A stretch of DNA of 64,000 nucleotides, from assembly GCA_947165085.1 (NCBI GenBank), contig CAMUZA010000001.1, forward strand, positions 50,947-114,946. The letters run 5' to 3'. Of the stretch, positions 30,052-39,717 are shown piece after piece. The DNA is from an uncultured Clostridia bacterium. GTDB taxonomy: Bacteria; Bacillota; Clostridia; Oscillospirales; Oscillospiraceae. Positions within the stretch are counted from its first letter, which is position 1; each line of letters begins with the position of its first letter. The notes under the pieces are model-generated. The model did not search any database, was not told the origin of the DNA, and saw only the letters and a program-made list of their open reading frames with translations. Both the position numbers and the translations under genes were made by a program.

Positions 30052-30828
30052 ATGGAAAAAATGTATCGCGTCCTGCTTGCTAACAGCAGCGAGGATTATT
30101 CCAAACAGCTTGCTGGGATTCTCGAGCAGTCCGATCGGTACGAAGTCGTCGGTACGGCGAATGACGGGATCGAGGCGATCGATCTCCTGCGGGAGATTCG
30201 CCCGGAATTTCTCGTAGTAGATATGATGCTTCCCCAGGCGGACGGCGTCGCGGTCCTAAAAGCGGCGAACGCCCTGGAAAAGAAGCCGATGCTGCTGGTT
30301 TTGGCAGACTTTATGACGGAATTTGTTTCAAACCTGCTGGTTTCGCTCGGCGTGCAGTACGTACTGCTCAAGCCGTGCACGCCGCGCGCCGTCTACGAAC
30401 GGCTCAACGAAATGCGCGACAGCCTGACCCCGCGCAGCCCCTATCAGCGCGCCCGCGAGGCGAACGTCGAGGCGATGGTCACGTCCATGATCCACGAGAT
30501 CGGCGTGCCCGCGCACATCAAGGGCTACCAGTATCTGCGCGAGGCGATCATCATCGCGGTCAAGGACATGGAGGTCATCAACGCGATCACCAAGGTCCTC
30601 TATCCGCAGGTGGCAAAGACCTTCGCGACCACCCCGTCGCGCGTCGAGCGCGCCATCCGTCACGCGATCGAGGTCGCGTGGGATCGCGGCGATCTGGAGA
30701 CGCTGCAGCGCTTCTTCGGCTACACCGTGTCCAACACGAAGGGCAAGCCGACAAATTCGGAATTCATCGCGCTGATCGCGGACAAGCTCCAGCTCCAGCT
30801 CAAGAGCATGGAGCCGATCGCGATCTGA
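30052..30828 (+). CDS. spo0A: Stage 0 sporulation response regulator Spo0A
   Basis: 258 residues. The receiver domain (1-120) has acidic pocket residues, the phospho-acceptor Asp in 'FLVVDMMLP' and the conserved Lys in '[15 protein letters not shown]'. The DNA-binding domain carries the near-invariant recognition helix '[21 protein letters not shown]' (about 193-213) that reads TGNCGAA. Spo0A is the master regulator of entry into sporulation, here without spoIVB next to it. ATG 30052 lies ten bases after GGAGGAGG. The two 0A boxes upstream point to autoregulation. Its presence indicates a spore-forming lineage, though not that this strain sporulates. Confidence 0.96.
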   Translation: MEKMYRVLLANSSEDYSKQLAGILEQSDRYEVVGTANDGIEAIDLLREIRPEFLVVDMMLPQADGVAVLKAANALEKKPMLLVLADFMTEFVSNLLVSLGVQYVLLKPCTPRAVYERLNEMRDSLTPRSPYQRAREANVEAMVTSMIHEIGVPAHIKGYQYLREAIIIAVKDMEVINAITKVLYPQVAKTFATTPSRVERAIRHAIEVAWDRGDLETLQRFFGYTVSNTKGKPTNSEFIALIADKLQLQLKSMEPIAI

Positions 30829-30886
30829 GTCGGTTTGTGGCTGTTTGATTCTGTTTGAGGCAAGTATTACCCGTCATGCAACAAAA

Positions 30887-30917
30887 ACCGGTTGGAGAAG
30901 TTCGTTCTCCGACCGGT
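30887..30917 (+). terminator. spo0A terminator
   Basis: ACCGGTTGGAGAA / TTCTCCGACCGGT hairpin (one mismatch) with a five-base loop, followed by ATTTTTATG. Confidence 0.85.
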
Positions 30918-30945
30918 ATTTTTATGTTCGCATTATCTTCCGATC

Positions 30946-31198
30946 GTGTCATTGCGAGCCTGCGTCAGCAGGCGCGGCAATCTGTCCGTTGCAGGCACGG
31001 CACGTGTGCCGTATAGCGGTAAAGCGTCCCGTGTCGGTAGGCACAGATTGCACCCGCAATACCCGCAAGGGGTACGCCATATCCGTAAGGCGGCAAAGCC
31101 GCCAACGGCTATGCAGGGGGGTGCGCCGCATCCGTAAGACAGCAAAGCTGCCAACGGCTGCGCAGCCACGGTTTGCTCCGCAAACCTCGCAATGACAC
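30946..31198 (+). repeat. Long-form palindromic intergenic repeat, copy R1
   Basis: Starts GTGTCATTGCGAG and ends CTCGCAATGACAC. Inside are GGCAATCTGTCC, ACAGATTGC, and two tandem units of about 47 bp around the small hairpin GGCGGCAAAGCCGCC (the second degenerate, CAGCAAAGCTG). It fills the spo0A-MFS gap. Confidence 0.85.
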
Positions 31199-31247
31199 GA
31201 ACGGGAGAGCGTTCATATTTGTACATTGGGCATTGAGCATCGTCCCG

Positions 31248-32441
31248 CTACGCCCCGACGGTGTGCGTGACCTTTTCTCTCGCCAGCAGCACCAGCACGA
31301 AGCCTGCCGCGGAGACCGCGACGCAAACCGCCAGCATCATCGGTACGCCGACCGCGTCGATCAGCGAGCCGCCGAGCGCCCAGGCGATCAGACAGCCGAG
31401 GGTGTTCGCCGTGCCGAGGTAGGTCTGCCCCTTGACGACGTTGCGCTTCGGGACGACCGAGCCGACGTAGTAGACCGTGCTGACGGCAAAGAGCGCGAAG
31501 CCGAGCATCTGCATGAGCTGCGCGCCGTAGAGTCCCGCCGCGCCGGGCAGCAGCCACGTCAGAACCAGCCGCAGGGTCATGCACAGGCACGACAGCAGAA
31601 GCAGCAGGTCGCAACGGACCTTCTTGACCACGCTGGTAAAGAAGAACATGGCGGGAAGCTCCGCTACGGCGGCGATCATCAGAGCGGTGCCCTGCACCTC
31701 AGTCGCCGCGTCCGGCGACTTGAGCTGCGCCACGCGGAACATGCAGTTGCTCAGGACGTTATGTCCGACGTATAGCAGTACCGCGCCGAGCAGGAAGCCG
31801 ACCATTTTGGGATTCTCGCGGAAAAACTCCTTCGCGGAGGTCGGCCTGTCGTCGGTCTTCCGCGTGCCGAGCCGCATGCCGGCGGGCATCAGGAAGACCG
31901 CGGGGATCAGAAGCGCAGCCGTGACCGCGCCCGCAAGCGCGACGCCGGACATGCTGCCGAAAAACTCGATCAGCAGCGGCGCGACACGCGCCGCGACGCC
32001 GAAGCTGACCGACCCTATGCCGCGCGCCAGTCCGAAGTTGATCTTCAGACCGCAGCGGATACCCTCCATGCCGAGGGCGTTGGCAAAGGACGGCAGGATC
32101 TGCAGTCCGACGCAAGCGCCGGCAAACAGCGCGGCCTCCGCCGCCGTGCCGAGGCGCGGAAGCATCGTCGCCGCAGCGCAGACCGCCGTCAGCGCGCCGC
32201 CGAACGCCAGAATGTGCCGCACGTTCAGATCCGTTCGGTCTGCGGCGGCGGTCAGCGCGGGCTGCAGCAGGCAGGCAAGGGCGGTCGCCGCGCAGAGGAT
32301 CAGTCCCGCGGCGGTGTCTGACAGTCCGAGCTTCTCAGTCATATAGGGATTTGCGTAGGAGAACAGGAAGCCGTACGTCGCCCAGATCATTCCCTGAACG
32401 AAAACGTAAGGCAGGGTCGCAGACGCTTGTTTCTTTCTCAT
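31248..32441 (-). CDS. Major facilitator superfamily transporter
   Basis: 397 residues with about 12 hydrophobic helices, typical MFS length. The N-terminal 'YVFVQGMIWATYGFLFSYANPYM' and 'GLARGIGSVSFGVAARVAPLLIEFFG' fit the LacY/nucleoside-symporter-like MFS_1 group; the substrate cannot be told. The central loop 'RLGTRKTDDRPTSAKEFFREN' joins the halves. Its start ATGA overlaps the stop of the DUF3810 gene, so both are cotranscribed on the minus strand. Confidence 0.85.
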   Translation of the reverse strand: MRKKQASATLPYVFVQGMIWATYGFLFSYANPYMTEKLGLSDTAAGLILCAATALACLLQPALTAAADRTDLNVRHILAFGGALTAVCAAATMLPRLGTAAEAALFAGACVGLQILPSFANALGMEGIRCGLKINFGLARGIGSVSFGVAARVAPLLIEFFGSMSGVALAGAVTAALLIPAVFLMPAGMRLGTRKTDDRPTSAKEFFRENPKMVGFLLGAVLLYVGHNVLSNCMFRVAQLKSPDAATEVQGTALMIAAVAELPAMFFFTSVVKKVRCDLLLLLSCLCMTLRLVLTWLLPGAAGLYGAQLMQMLGFALFAVSTVYYVGSVVPKRNVVKGQTYLGTANTLGCLIAWALGGSLIDAVGVPMMLAVCVAVSAAGFVLVLLAREKVTHTVGA

Positions 32442-33505
32442 TTCAACCTCTCAAAATACCAGACCAGCAGCAGGTCGGTGACTTCGCCGTAGGATTCCAC
32501 GCCGCTTTCCACCGAAAAGCTCTTCAAATAGGCGTCGTAGACGGTGTCGCTCACCTCCGCCGCCTTCTCGTCACGCAGGGATTCATAATGCGCCGTCGAA
32601 TCCTCCCAGTCGCGGGCGACCTCCTCGCTCACGCCTGCCCAGACCTCCTGCGCTGCCGCCGGATCCTTTTCATAGAGGGCGGCGAGGCAGTAGCGGAAGG
32701 CGGCGTAGCAGCCGGAATACTGGAATTCGGGACGGACGTTCGCGGCGCAGGCGAGGTAGCCGGCGAAATTCGCCTCATCCTCCCGCGCGATCGCCATGCG
32801 GTGTCCGATCTCGTGGCACATCGTAAAGGGCATGGACGCGCTGTGCGTCGTGGTGCTGACGCAGCATTCGCCGGTCAGACAGATAAACGTGCCCGTCGTG
32901 CCGATCTTGCCCATCAGCGGGCTGGAAAGCAGTCTTTTCACGCGCACCGTCGAGCCGCTGAAGGCCTCCATGCTCTGTCCGAGCGTTTCGTAGCCGCTGC
33001 CCGCAGCCTTCGCAAGCTCGCCGAAGTCGTATTCCGCCATCACGCCGTTCTCATCGCGCGCGACCTTGCCGGCAAGCCCGTTCGCTTGGTCGCGGTAGTA
33101 GATCGTCGCCTCTTTCAGCTCCGCTGCGGTGAACTGCCGGTCGGACAGTCCCAGCCGCTCGCGCAGGGGAGGCGCGTAGTAGTTGAGTCCCCAAAGGCAG
33201 ACGAACGCCGTCAGCAGAGCGCAGAACACCACGAGCACGCCCGTCAGCCAGCGCACCATGCGCTTTTTGACGATCGCCCGCACGAGGGTGATGATAAACC
33301 AGAGGATCAGCGCGGCGAGCAGGAATTCGCACAGAGCGAACGGCACGACTGAGGTCATGCCCGCCAGCACCGCCGTCACCCACCGGGAAAACGCAGGATA
33401 AACGTCAAAGAAATACGCGCCGAAGAATTTTGCCGCCACCACCGCGAGCGCCGTCGTCAGCAGCAGCGCGCCGGCGATCGTCAGGCGCAGGATCGTTTTG
33501 GTCAT
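32438..33505 (-). CDS. DUF3810 membrane protein with zinc-metallopeptidase motif
   Basis: 355 residues. Three N-terminal transmembrane helices (about 7-28, 45-75, 85-108) precede an extracytoplasmic domain with HEIGH (in 'MPFTMCHEIGHRMAIAREDEANFAGYLAC', about 237-265): the HExxH zinc motif plus a downstream Glu in 'EDEANF', as in gluzincin-type peptidases. Family DUF3810 is uncharacterised; a membrane-bound metallopeptidase is a reasonable inference. First gene ends in a four-base overlap with the MFS gene; nine bases separate its start from the M20 stop upstream. Confidence 0.85.
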   Translation of the reverse strand: MTKTILRLTIAGALLLTTALAVVAAKFFGAYFFDVYPAFSRWVTAVLAGMTSVVPFALCEFLLAALILWFIITLVRAIVKKRMVRWLTGVLVVFCALLTAFVCLWGLNYYAPPLRERLGLSDRQFTAAELKEATIYYRDQANGLAGKVARDENGVMAEYDFGELAKAAGSGYETLGQSMEAFSGSTVRVKRLLSSPLMGKIGTTGTFICLTGECCVSTTTHSASMPFTMCHEIGHRMAIAREDEANFAGYLACAANVRPEFQYSGCYAAFRYCLAALYEKDPAAAQEVWAGVSEEVARDWEDSTAHYESLRDEKAAEVSDTVYDAYLKSFSVESGVESYGEVTDLLLVWYFERLK

Positions 33506-33514
33506 AGCGCCCTC

Positions 33515-34576
33515 CTACAGCAGAGCGGTAAACAGGGCAAGCCCCGTTTCCAGCACGCCTTCGTTAAAATCAAAGCGCGGCGAGTGCAGCAGCTCCGTGC
33601 CGCCCGTTCCCAGGAAGAAGAACACGCCGGGCGCATGCTGCTGATAGACGGAGAAGTCCTCCGTGATGTAGGTCGGCTCGGCGTCGTAGATCGGGAAGCG
33701 GGACCTCGCTTCGCGCAGGAGGCCGGCGTCGTTCGTCACGGGCGGATAGCCCGCGGTGCGGCGCACCTCGACGGCGCAGCCGGTCTCGCGCTCGATATCC
33801 GCGGCAAGGTCGGAAAGCATGGCGCGCATGTCGTCATACCCCGCGTCGTCGAGACAGCGCAGCGAGCCTTCCAGCACCGTTTCTCCGCTCACCGCGTTGC
33901 GCACCTCGCCGCTCGTCATTTTGCCGAAGCGGAGCAGGCAGTTTTCCTTGCCCTCCGTGTACTGATACGCCGCCTCGATGAATCGCACCGCGGCGCAGAG
34001 CGCGTCCTTCCCCTCCGGCCAGCGGGCGATATGGACGCTCCTGCCCGTGAAGCGCACCGAGACCTCGCACGAGCGCGACATCAGTCCGCCCGCGCGGGAG
34101 AAGACCTTGCCCTCCTCCACGCCGGGCCAGAGGTGCAGGCCGTACACGCGGTTTACATAATACTTTTCAAACAGGCCTGTCTCCAGGATCGCGGCGGCGC
34201 CGCCGGTCGTCTCCTCGGCAGGCTCGAAGATCAGAAGGACGTTGCGCGCCGCGCTCGTCCGCTTCGCCAGCGTCTGCGCAAGACCCAGCAATATCGCCAT
34301 GTGTCCGTCGTGGCCGCAGGCGTGCATAAACCCCGCGCGCTCCGAGGCGAACGGCAAACCTGTCTGCTCGGTCACGGGCAGTCCGTCCATATCGCTGCGG
34401 AAGGCGACGGTCTCTTTTTTGCCGAAGTCAAAATACGCGCACACGGCGTTCCCGACCGGCGAAAACACCTCGCACGGCAGCGCGGACAGCACGCCTTTTA
34501 TGTACGCGGCGGTCTTGTCGACCTGCCATCCCGTCTCGGGGATACGGTGCAGATCGCGGCGGTATTCGGTTAACAT
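33515..34576 (-). CDS. M20 family amidohydrolase (aminoacylase/peptidase)
   Basis: 353 residues. Metal-dependent hydrolase: 'FRSDMDGLPV', the metal/catalytic segment HACGHDGHMAILLGLA (about 81-96), 'EPAEETTGGAA' (about 113-123) and a lid domain ('GRSVHIARWPEGKDAL'). The C-terminal 'YITEDFSVYQQHAPGVFFFLGTG' completes the active site. Likely an N-acyl amino acid or hippurate-like amidase, perhaps N-acetyldiaminopimelate deacetylase-like; substrate not determined. I start at 34576 (MLTEYRRDLHRIPE), after AGAGGTGATATT; the long upstream in-frame part is the translated repeat R2, not coding. Confidence 0.88.
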   Translation of the reverse strand: MLTEYRRDLHRIPETGWQVDKTAAYIKGVLSALPCEVFSPVGNAVCAYFDFGKKETVAFRSDMDGLPVTEQTGLPFASERAGFMHACGHDGHMAILLGLAQTLAKRTSAARNVLLIFEPAEETTGGAAAILETGLFEKYYVNRVYGLHLWPGVEEGKVFSRAGGLMSRSCEVSVRFTGRSVHIARWPEGKDALCAAVRFIEAAYQYTEGKENCLLRFGKMTSGEVRNAVSGETVLEGSLRCLDDAGYDDMRAMLSDLAADIERETGCAVEVRRTAGYPPVTNDAGLLREARSRFPIYDAEPTYITEDFSVYQQHAPGVFFFLGTGGTELLHSPRFDFNEGVLETGLALFTALL

Positions 34577-34653
34577 AATATCACCTCTGAAGGAGTTCTG
34601 CAGGGCTGGGAAGGCTGGCGCGCGGCAGCGATTTTTGCGCCGCATTAGCGTAC

Positions 34654-34901
34654 TGTCATTCCCGCCTGACGCAGTCAGGCAGGAAATCCGTCCGTCGCAG
34701 GTATGGCAGGTGTGCATATCACGGGAAAGCGTGCAGCAACGATACGGACGGATTGCACCCGCAATACCCGCAAGGGGTACGCCATATCCGTAAGGCGGCA
34801 AAGCCGCCAACGGCTATGCAAGGGGTAGGCCGCATCCGTAAGGCGGCAAAGCCGCCGACGGCTGCGCTCCCACGGGTGCTGACGCACCCTCGCAATGACA
34901 C
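34654..34901 (+). repeat. Long-form palindromic intergenic repeat, copy R2
   Basis: Same orientation as R1, ending GGGTGCTGACGCACCCTCGC-AATGACAC. It holds two intact tandem ~47-bp units with GGCGGCAAAGCCGCC. The left end is TGTCATTCCCG (diverged). Between it and the miaB promoter (34902-35041) I see only a GC-rich stem (GCGCGGGCTTCGCCCGCGC, about 34918-34936) and no gene. Confidence 0.85.
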
Positions 34902-35041
34902 GGTGGGACGAATTGCCGCGCGGGCTTCGCCCGCGCAAGGACACGACCGGCGTTTTCTGCGCCGTATTTCGTTTCTTGGTATCATAGTATACCGCATACG
35001 GCGCGGTTTTGCAAGTGGTGCGATTTTCCCGCTTGCGGCGC

Positions 35042-35070
35042 TTGCAAAATTAGGAAAAAAATGATAGAAT
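35042..35070 (+). promoter_or_regulatory. Promoter of miaB
   Basis: TTGCAA (35042-35047), 17-base spacer, TAGAAT (35065-35070), 36 bases before the TTG start. Confidence 0.6.
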
Positions 35071-35106
35071 AAAGTGTTGAATTATCGCTTATTGGAGGGT
35101 TTCCCC

Positions 35107-36519
35107 TTGGATACAAAAACCACCGTCATTTCGCAGGAGGACCTGCGCCGGCAGGCGGAATTCTGCGATGAAATAAAAACATACTGGGCCTCGCAGGGCG
35201 TCACGCCCGTCGCCTACGTCGAAACCTACGGCTGCCAGCAGAACGAGGCGGATTCCGAGCGCATCCGCGGCATGCTGGAGGCTGCCGGCTACGGCCTGAC
35301 CGACAGCGCGGAGGGCGCGGACGTCGTCGTCTTCAACACCTGCGCCATCCGCGAGCACGCCGAGCAGCGCGTGTTCGGCAACGTCGGCGCGCTCGTGCAT
35401 ACCAAGCGCCGCCATCCGCGGCAGAAGATCATCCTCTGCGGCTGCATGATGGGACAGCCGGCGGTCACCGACCGGATCAAAAAGTCCTACCCCTACGTCG
35501 ACGGCGTGTTCTCGACCCACCACCTGTGGGAGTTTCCGGAGCTGCTGCTGCGCGTGCTGAAGACCGGCAGGCGCGTCTTTCTGATCGAAGACAGCGCAGG
35601 CTCCATCGCGGAGGGCATTCCCGTCTGCCGCGAGAACCGGCTCAAGGCGTGGGTCTCGATCATGTACGGCTGCAACAATTTCTGCTCCTACTGCATCGTG
35701 CCCTATGTGCGCGGACGGGAGCGCTCCCGGCAGCCGGAGGACGTGCTGAACGAGTGCCGCGGTCTGATCGCGCAGGGCTACAAGGAGATCACGCTGCTGG
35801 GGCAGAACGTCAATTCCTACGGCAAGGATCTCGCCCTCGGCATGGATTTCGCGGACTTGCTGGCGGCCGTCGCGGAGATTCCCGGCGACTTCCGCATCCG
35901 CTTCATGACCTCCCACCCGCGCGATGCGAGCCATAAGCTCTTTGACACGATCGCAAAATATCCCAAAATCTGCAAGCAGTTCCACCTGCCCTTCCAGTCC
36001 GGCAACGACCGCGTTCTGAAGGCGATGAACCGCCACTACGACAGCGCGCAGTATCTGGAGCTGGTCGAATACGGGCGCTCGCTCATGCCCGACCTCGTGC
36101 TGACGAGCGACGTGATCGTGGGCTTCCCCGGCGAGACCGAGGAGGAGTTCGAAGACACAGTGAAGCTCATCGAAAAAGTGCGCTACGACGCGCTGTTCAC
36201 GTTTATCTTCTCCCCGCGCGGCGGCACGCCTGCGGCGAAGATGCCCGACCCCTATACGAAGGCGGACAAGAACCGCCGCTTCGACCTCCTTCTGGAGGTG
36301 CAGAACCGCATCTCCGAGGAAAAGCACCGCGCCTACATCGGCAAGACGGTGCGCGTCCTGGTCGACGGAAAGGACGGCGATTTGCTGACCGCCCGCACCG
36401 ACGGCGGCCGACTCGTCCGCTTTGCGGGCGGCGACGGGCTGATCGGACAGTTTTTAGACGTCACGATCACCGGCTGCACGACGTGGAGCTTGGTCGGGCA
36501 GATCCCGACAGCGATATAA
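35107..36519 (+). CDS. miaB: tRNA-2-methylthio-N6-dimethylallyladenosine synthase MiaB
   Basis: 470 residues. Methylthiolates i6A37 made by MiaA (encoded nearby) in tRNAs reading U-starting codons. The N-terminal MTTase domain has the auxiliary cluster Cys in ETYGCQQNEADSE, VFNTCAIREHAEQRVFG and CGCMMGQ. The radical SAM motif CNNFCSYCIVPYVRGRERSR lies at about residues 196-215, and a C-terminal TRAM domain follows ('IGKTVRVLVDG'). I use TTG 35107 (MDTKTTVISQ) because TGGAGGG lies just upstream; an ATG-less longer frame from GTG 35074 has no ribosome site. Confidence 0.94.
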   Translation: MDTKTTVISQEDLRRQAEFCDEIKTYWASQGVTPVAYVETYGCQQNEADSERIRGMLEAAGYGLTDSAEGADVVVFNTCAIREHAEQRVFGNVGALVHTKRRHPRQKIILCGCMMGQPAVTDRIKKSYPYVDGVFSTHHLWEFPELLLRVLKTGRRVFLIEDSAGSIAEGIPVCRENRLKAWVSIMYGCNNFCSYCIVPYVRGRERSRQPEDVLNECRGLIAQGYKEITLLGQNVNSYGKDLALGMDFADLLAAVAEIPGDFRIRFMTSHPRDASHKLFDTIAKYPKICKQFHLPFQSGNDRVLKAMNRHYDSAQYLELVEYGRSLMPDLVLTSDVIVGFPGETEEEFEDTVKLIEKVRYDALFTFIFSPRGGTPAAKMPDPYTKADKNRRFDLLLEVQNRISEEKHRAYIGKTVRVLVDGKDGDLLTARTDGGRLVRFAGGDGLIGQFLDVTITGCTTWSLVGQIPTAI

Positions 36520-36530
36520 ATTCCCGTTCC

Positions 36531-36782
36531 GTGTCATTGCGAGGGTGCGTCAGCACCCGTGGGAGCGCAGCCGTCGGCGGCTTTGCTGCCTTACGGATGC
36601 GGCCTACCCCCTGCATAGCCGTTGGCGGCTTTGCCGCCTTACGGATATGGCGTACCCCTTGCGGGTATTGCGGGTGCAATCTGTCCCTCGCAGGTATGGC
36701 ACGTTTCCCGTATCACGGTGAAGCGTTCTGTGACGATACGGACAGATTGCCGCGGATTGCTCCGCAATCCTCGCAATGACAC
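36531..36782 (-). repeat. Long-form palindromic intergenic repeat, copy R3
   Basis: Opposite orientation to R1 and R2. Starts GTGTCATTGCGAGGGTGCG, holds two GGCGGCTTTGC-type hairpin units, then a core GCAATCTGTCC ... GGACAGATTGC, and ends CCTCGCAATGACAC. It fills the miaB-mutS gap. Confidence 0.88.
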
Positions 36783-36819
36783 AAATTGACACACTCATTC
36801 ATTTTTCGGAGGAACTGTC

Positions 36820-39408
36820 ATGGCTGAACTCACTCCCATGATGCGGCAATATCTGGATATCAAGCGGCAGCACCCCGACTGCGTGCTGTTCTTCCGTCTC
36901 GGCGACTTCTACGAGATGTTCGACGACGACGCGCGCCTTGCCTCCAAGGAGCTTGATCTGACGCTGACCACCCGCGACCGCGGCAAGGAGAAAGAGGAAC
37001 AGACCCCGATGTGCGGCGTTCCCTACCACAGTGCGGAGAGCTATATCGCCCGTCTCGTCCAGCGCGGCTACAAGGTCGCGATCTGCGAGCAGATGGAAGA
37101 CCCCGCGCTGGCGAAGGGTCTGGTCAAGCGCGACCTGACCCGCATCGTCACGCCCGGCACGGTCGTGGAAAGCTCCATGCTCGACGAGAGCAAAAACAAC
37201 TATTTTGCCTGCGTGTTCGGCGAGGACGGCCGCTACGGCGTTACGTTCTGCGACGTGTCCACCGGCGCGTTCTACGCCACCTGCGCCGAAGGGCCGCAGG
37301 CGGTCGATCGCGTGATCTCCGAGCTCGGCCGCTTTATGCCCGCGGAGGTCCTGCGCGGCGGCGAAGCGGCGCGCAGCGAGCAGCTTTCTCAGGCGATACA
37401 GGAACGACTGGGCTGCTGCGACGATCTCGGCGCGGAGGAGCTGTTCGACCCCGCCGTCACGGAGGAAACCGTGACGAAGCAATTTGACAAATCCCTCGCT
37501 GCCCTCGGGCTGCAAGAGCGCAGCGAGGTCTGGCGCAGCGCAGGCGCGCTGCTTGCCACCCTGCGGGAGCTGCAGAAGGTCAGCCTGACCCATGTGCGGA
37601 ATCTGGAATTTTACGTCGAGGGGCGGTTTTTAGAGCTCGACCTCACGGCGCGGCGCAACCTGGAGCTGACCGAGACGCTGCACGGCGAGAAGCGCGGCAG
37701 TCTTCTCTGGGTGCTGGACAAGACCCGCACCGCGATGGGCAGCCGCATGCTCCGCTCGTGGCTGGAAAAGCCGCTTCTGAATCCCAAAATGATCGCCCGG
37801 CGGCTGTCCGCCGTGGAGGAGCTGGTCGGTCTGACCGTCGAGCGCGACAATCTCCGCGAGCTTTTGCGGCAGGTGTCCGACCTTGAGCGCGTCATGGCGC
37901 GCATCGTCACCGGCGCGGCGAACGGGCGCGATCTGATCGCGCTTCGCAACGGCTGCGAGCCGCTGCCCGCGCTGAAAGCCGCGTTCGCAGACTTAAAGGC
38001 GCCGCTGTTCGGCGTTCTGCAGGAGGAGATCGACGATCTGCGCGATTGCTTCGACCTCATCTCCGCGGCGATCGTCGACGAGCCGCCGTTCACCGTCCGC
38101 GAGGGCGGATTGATGCGCGACGGCTACTCCGACGAGCTGGACAAGCTGCGCGACATCGTCTCCGGCGGCAAAGGGACGCTTGCGCGGATCGAGGCCGAGG
38201 AAAAGGAGAAGACCGGCATCAAGAATCTGCGCGTCGGCTATACCCGCGTCTTCGGCTACTACATCGAGGTCGCCAAGGGGCAGGTCTCTCTGGTGCCGGA
38301 GCATTACATCCGCCGCCAGACGCTGACCACCGGCGAGCGGTATATCACCCCCGAATTAAAGGAGCTCGAATCGACCATTCTCACCGCGAAGGATCGCATC
38401 ACCGCGCTGGAATACGAGCTGTTTTCCACCGTGCGCGACTACCTCGCCGCGCAGGCAGAGCGCGTCCAGCGCGCCGCCCGCGCGATCGCCTGTCTGGACG
38501 TGATCGCGAATTTTGCGGAGCTTGCCGTGAAGCACAACTACTGCAGGCCGGAGGTCGATCTTTCCGGCGAGATCCATATCCGCGACGGCCGCCATCCGGT
38601 CGTGGAGCAGATGCTGAAGGATACGCTTTTCGTCCCGAACGACACGGAGCTTGACTGCGAGCAAAACCGCACCGCGATCATCACGGGACCCAACATGGCG
38701 GGCAAATCCACCTACATGCGGCAGGTCGCGCTGATCGTCCTGATGGCGCAGATCGGCTGCTTCGTGCCGGCGAAAGCCGCGCGGATCGGCGTGGTCGACC
38801 GCATCTTCACGCGCATCGGCGCGTCTGACGACCTGTCGATGGGCAAATCGACCTTCATGGTCGAGATGAACGAGGTTGCGGACATCCTTACGCACGCGAC
38901 GGCACGGTCCCTACTGATTCTCGACGAGATCGGCCGCGGCACGTCCACCTTCGACGGCATGGCGATTGCCCGCGCCGTGCTGGAATACGCCGCGGACAAG
39001 CGCCGGCTCGGCGCGAAGACGCTCTTTGCCACGCACTACCACGAGCTGACCGACATCGAGCGCGAGATCGGCGGCGTGCGCAACTACAACATCGCGGTGA
39101 AGAAGCGCGGCGGTGATATCGTCTTCCTGCGCAAGATCGTTCCCGGCGCGGCGGACGACAGCTACGGCGTAGAGGTCGCGAAGCTGGCGGGTCTGCCGGA
39201 CAAGGTCATCTCCCGCGCGCGGGAGCTTTTGAAGGCGCTTGAGAGCGGCGCGCCCGTGCGCACCGTCACCGTCGCCGCCGACGACCAGATCTCCATCACG
39301 TCGATGGAAAACGACGCGCTTCGGAAGAAGCTGGAATCTCTCGCCGTGGAGACCATGACCCCGATCGAGGCGATGAACGCCTTGTACGAGCTCAAGAAAA
39401 TGGTATAA
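36820..39408 (+). CDS. mutS: DNA mismatch repair protein MutS
   Basis: 862 residues, full length. The mismatch-binding domain carries the Phe-x-Glu motif (GDFYEMF, about 28-34). Connector, lever and clamp domains follow. The ABC-type ATPase at the C-terminus has Walker A 'GPNMAGKSTYMRQ' (about 622-634), 'LDEIGRGTSTFDGMAIA' (Walker B/signature region) and 'FATHYHELTD'. It recognises base mismatches and recruits MutL, the next gene. GGAGGAACTGTC precedes ATG 36820. Confidence 0.97.
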   Translation: MAELTPMMRQYLDIKRQHPDCVLFFRLGDFYEMFDDDARLASKELDLTLTTRDRGKEKEEQTPMCGVPYHSAESYIARLVQRGYKVAICEQMEDPALAKGLVKRDLTRIVTPGTVVESSMLDESKNNYFACVFGEDGRYGVTFCDVSTGAFYATCAEGPQAVDRVISELGRFMPAEVLRGGEAARSEQLSQAIQERLGCCDDLGAEELFDPAVTEETVTKQFDKSLAALGLQERSEVWRSAGALLATLRELQKVSLTHVRNLEFYVEGRFLELDLTARRNLELTETLHGEKRGSLLWVLDKTRTAMGSRMLRSWLEKPLLNPKMIARRLSAVEELVGLTVERDNLRELLRQVSDLERVMARIVTGAANGRDLIALRNGCEPLPALKAAFADLKAPLFGVLQEEIDDLRDCFDLISAAIVDEPPFTVREGGLMRDGYSDELDKLRDIVSGGKGTLARIEAEEKEKTGIKNLRVGYTRVFGYYIEVAKGQVSLVPEHYIRRQTLTTGERYITPELKELESTILTAKDRITALEYELFSTVRDYLAAQAERVQRAARAIACLDVIANFAELAVKHNYCRPEVDLSGEIHIRDGRHPVVEQMLKDTLFVPNDTELDCEQNRTAIITGPNMAGKSTYMRQVALIVLMAQIGCFVPAKAARIGVVDRIFTRIGASDDLSMGKSTFMVEMNEVADILTHATARSLLILDEIGRGTSTFDGMAIARAVLEYAADKRRLGAKTLFATHYHELTDIEREIGGVRNYNIAVKKRGGDIVFLRKIVPGAADDSYGVEVAKLAGLPDKVISRARELLKALESGAPVRTVTVAADDQISITSMENDALRKKLESLAVETMTPIEAMNALYELKKMV

Positions 39409-39417
39409 GCCCCGACC

Positions 39418-39663
39418 GTGTCATTGCGAGGGTGCGCCAGCGGTCGTGGGAGCGCAGCCGTCGGCGGCTTTGCCGCCTTACGGATATGGCCTACCCCCTG
39501 CATAGCCGTTGGCGGCTTTGCCGCCTTACGGATATGGCGTACCCCTTGCGGGTATTGCGGGTGCAATCTGTCCGTCGCAGGTATGGCACGTTTCCCGTAT
39601 CACGGTGAAGTGTCCCTCGTCGATACGCACAGATTGCCACGGGCTTCGCCCTCGCAATGACAC
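39418..39663 (-). repeat. Long-form palindromic intergenic repeat, copy R4
   Basis: Same orientation as R3 and nearly identical to it through the two tandem GGCGGCTTTGCCGCC units. It fills the mutS-mutL gap almost completely. Confidence 0.88.
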
Positions 39664-39717
39664 CGTTATCGGAGCATTCCGCATTCCGCATTAAATCTAT
39701 CAACCGAAGGTGATCCT

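Noticed and set aside
30946..31198. Repeat R1 (and R2-R4) as a CRISPR array
   Set aside because: There are only two imperfect ~47-bp tandem units per copy, with no unique spacers of constant length and no cas genes; the whole unit has inverted ends and recurs elsewhere.
34577..34810. N-terminal extension of the M20 amidohydrolase through repeat R2
   Set aside because: The extension is a translation of the repeat. A proper ribosome site and the conserved family start are at 34576.
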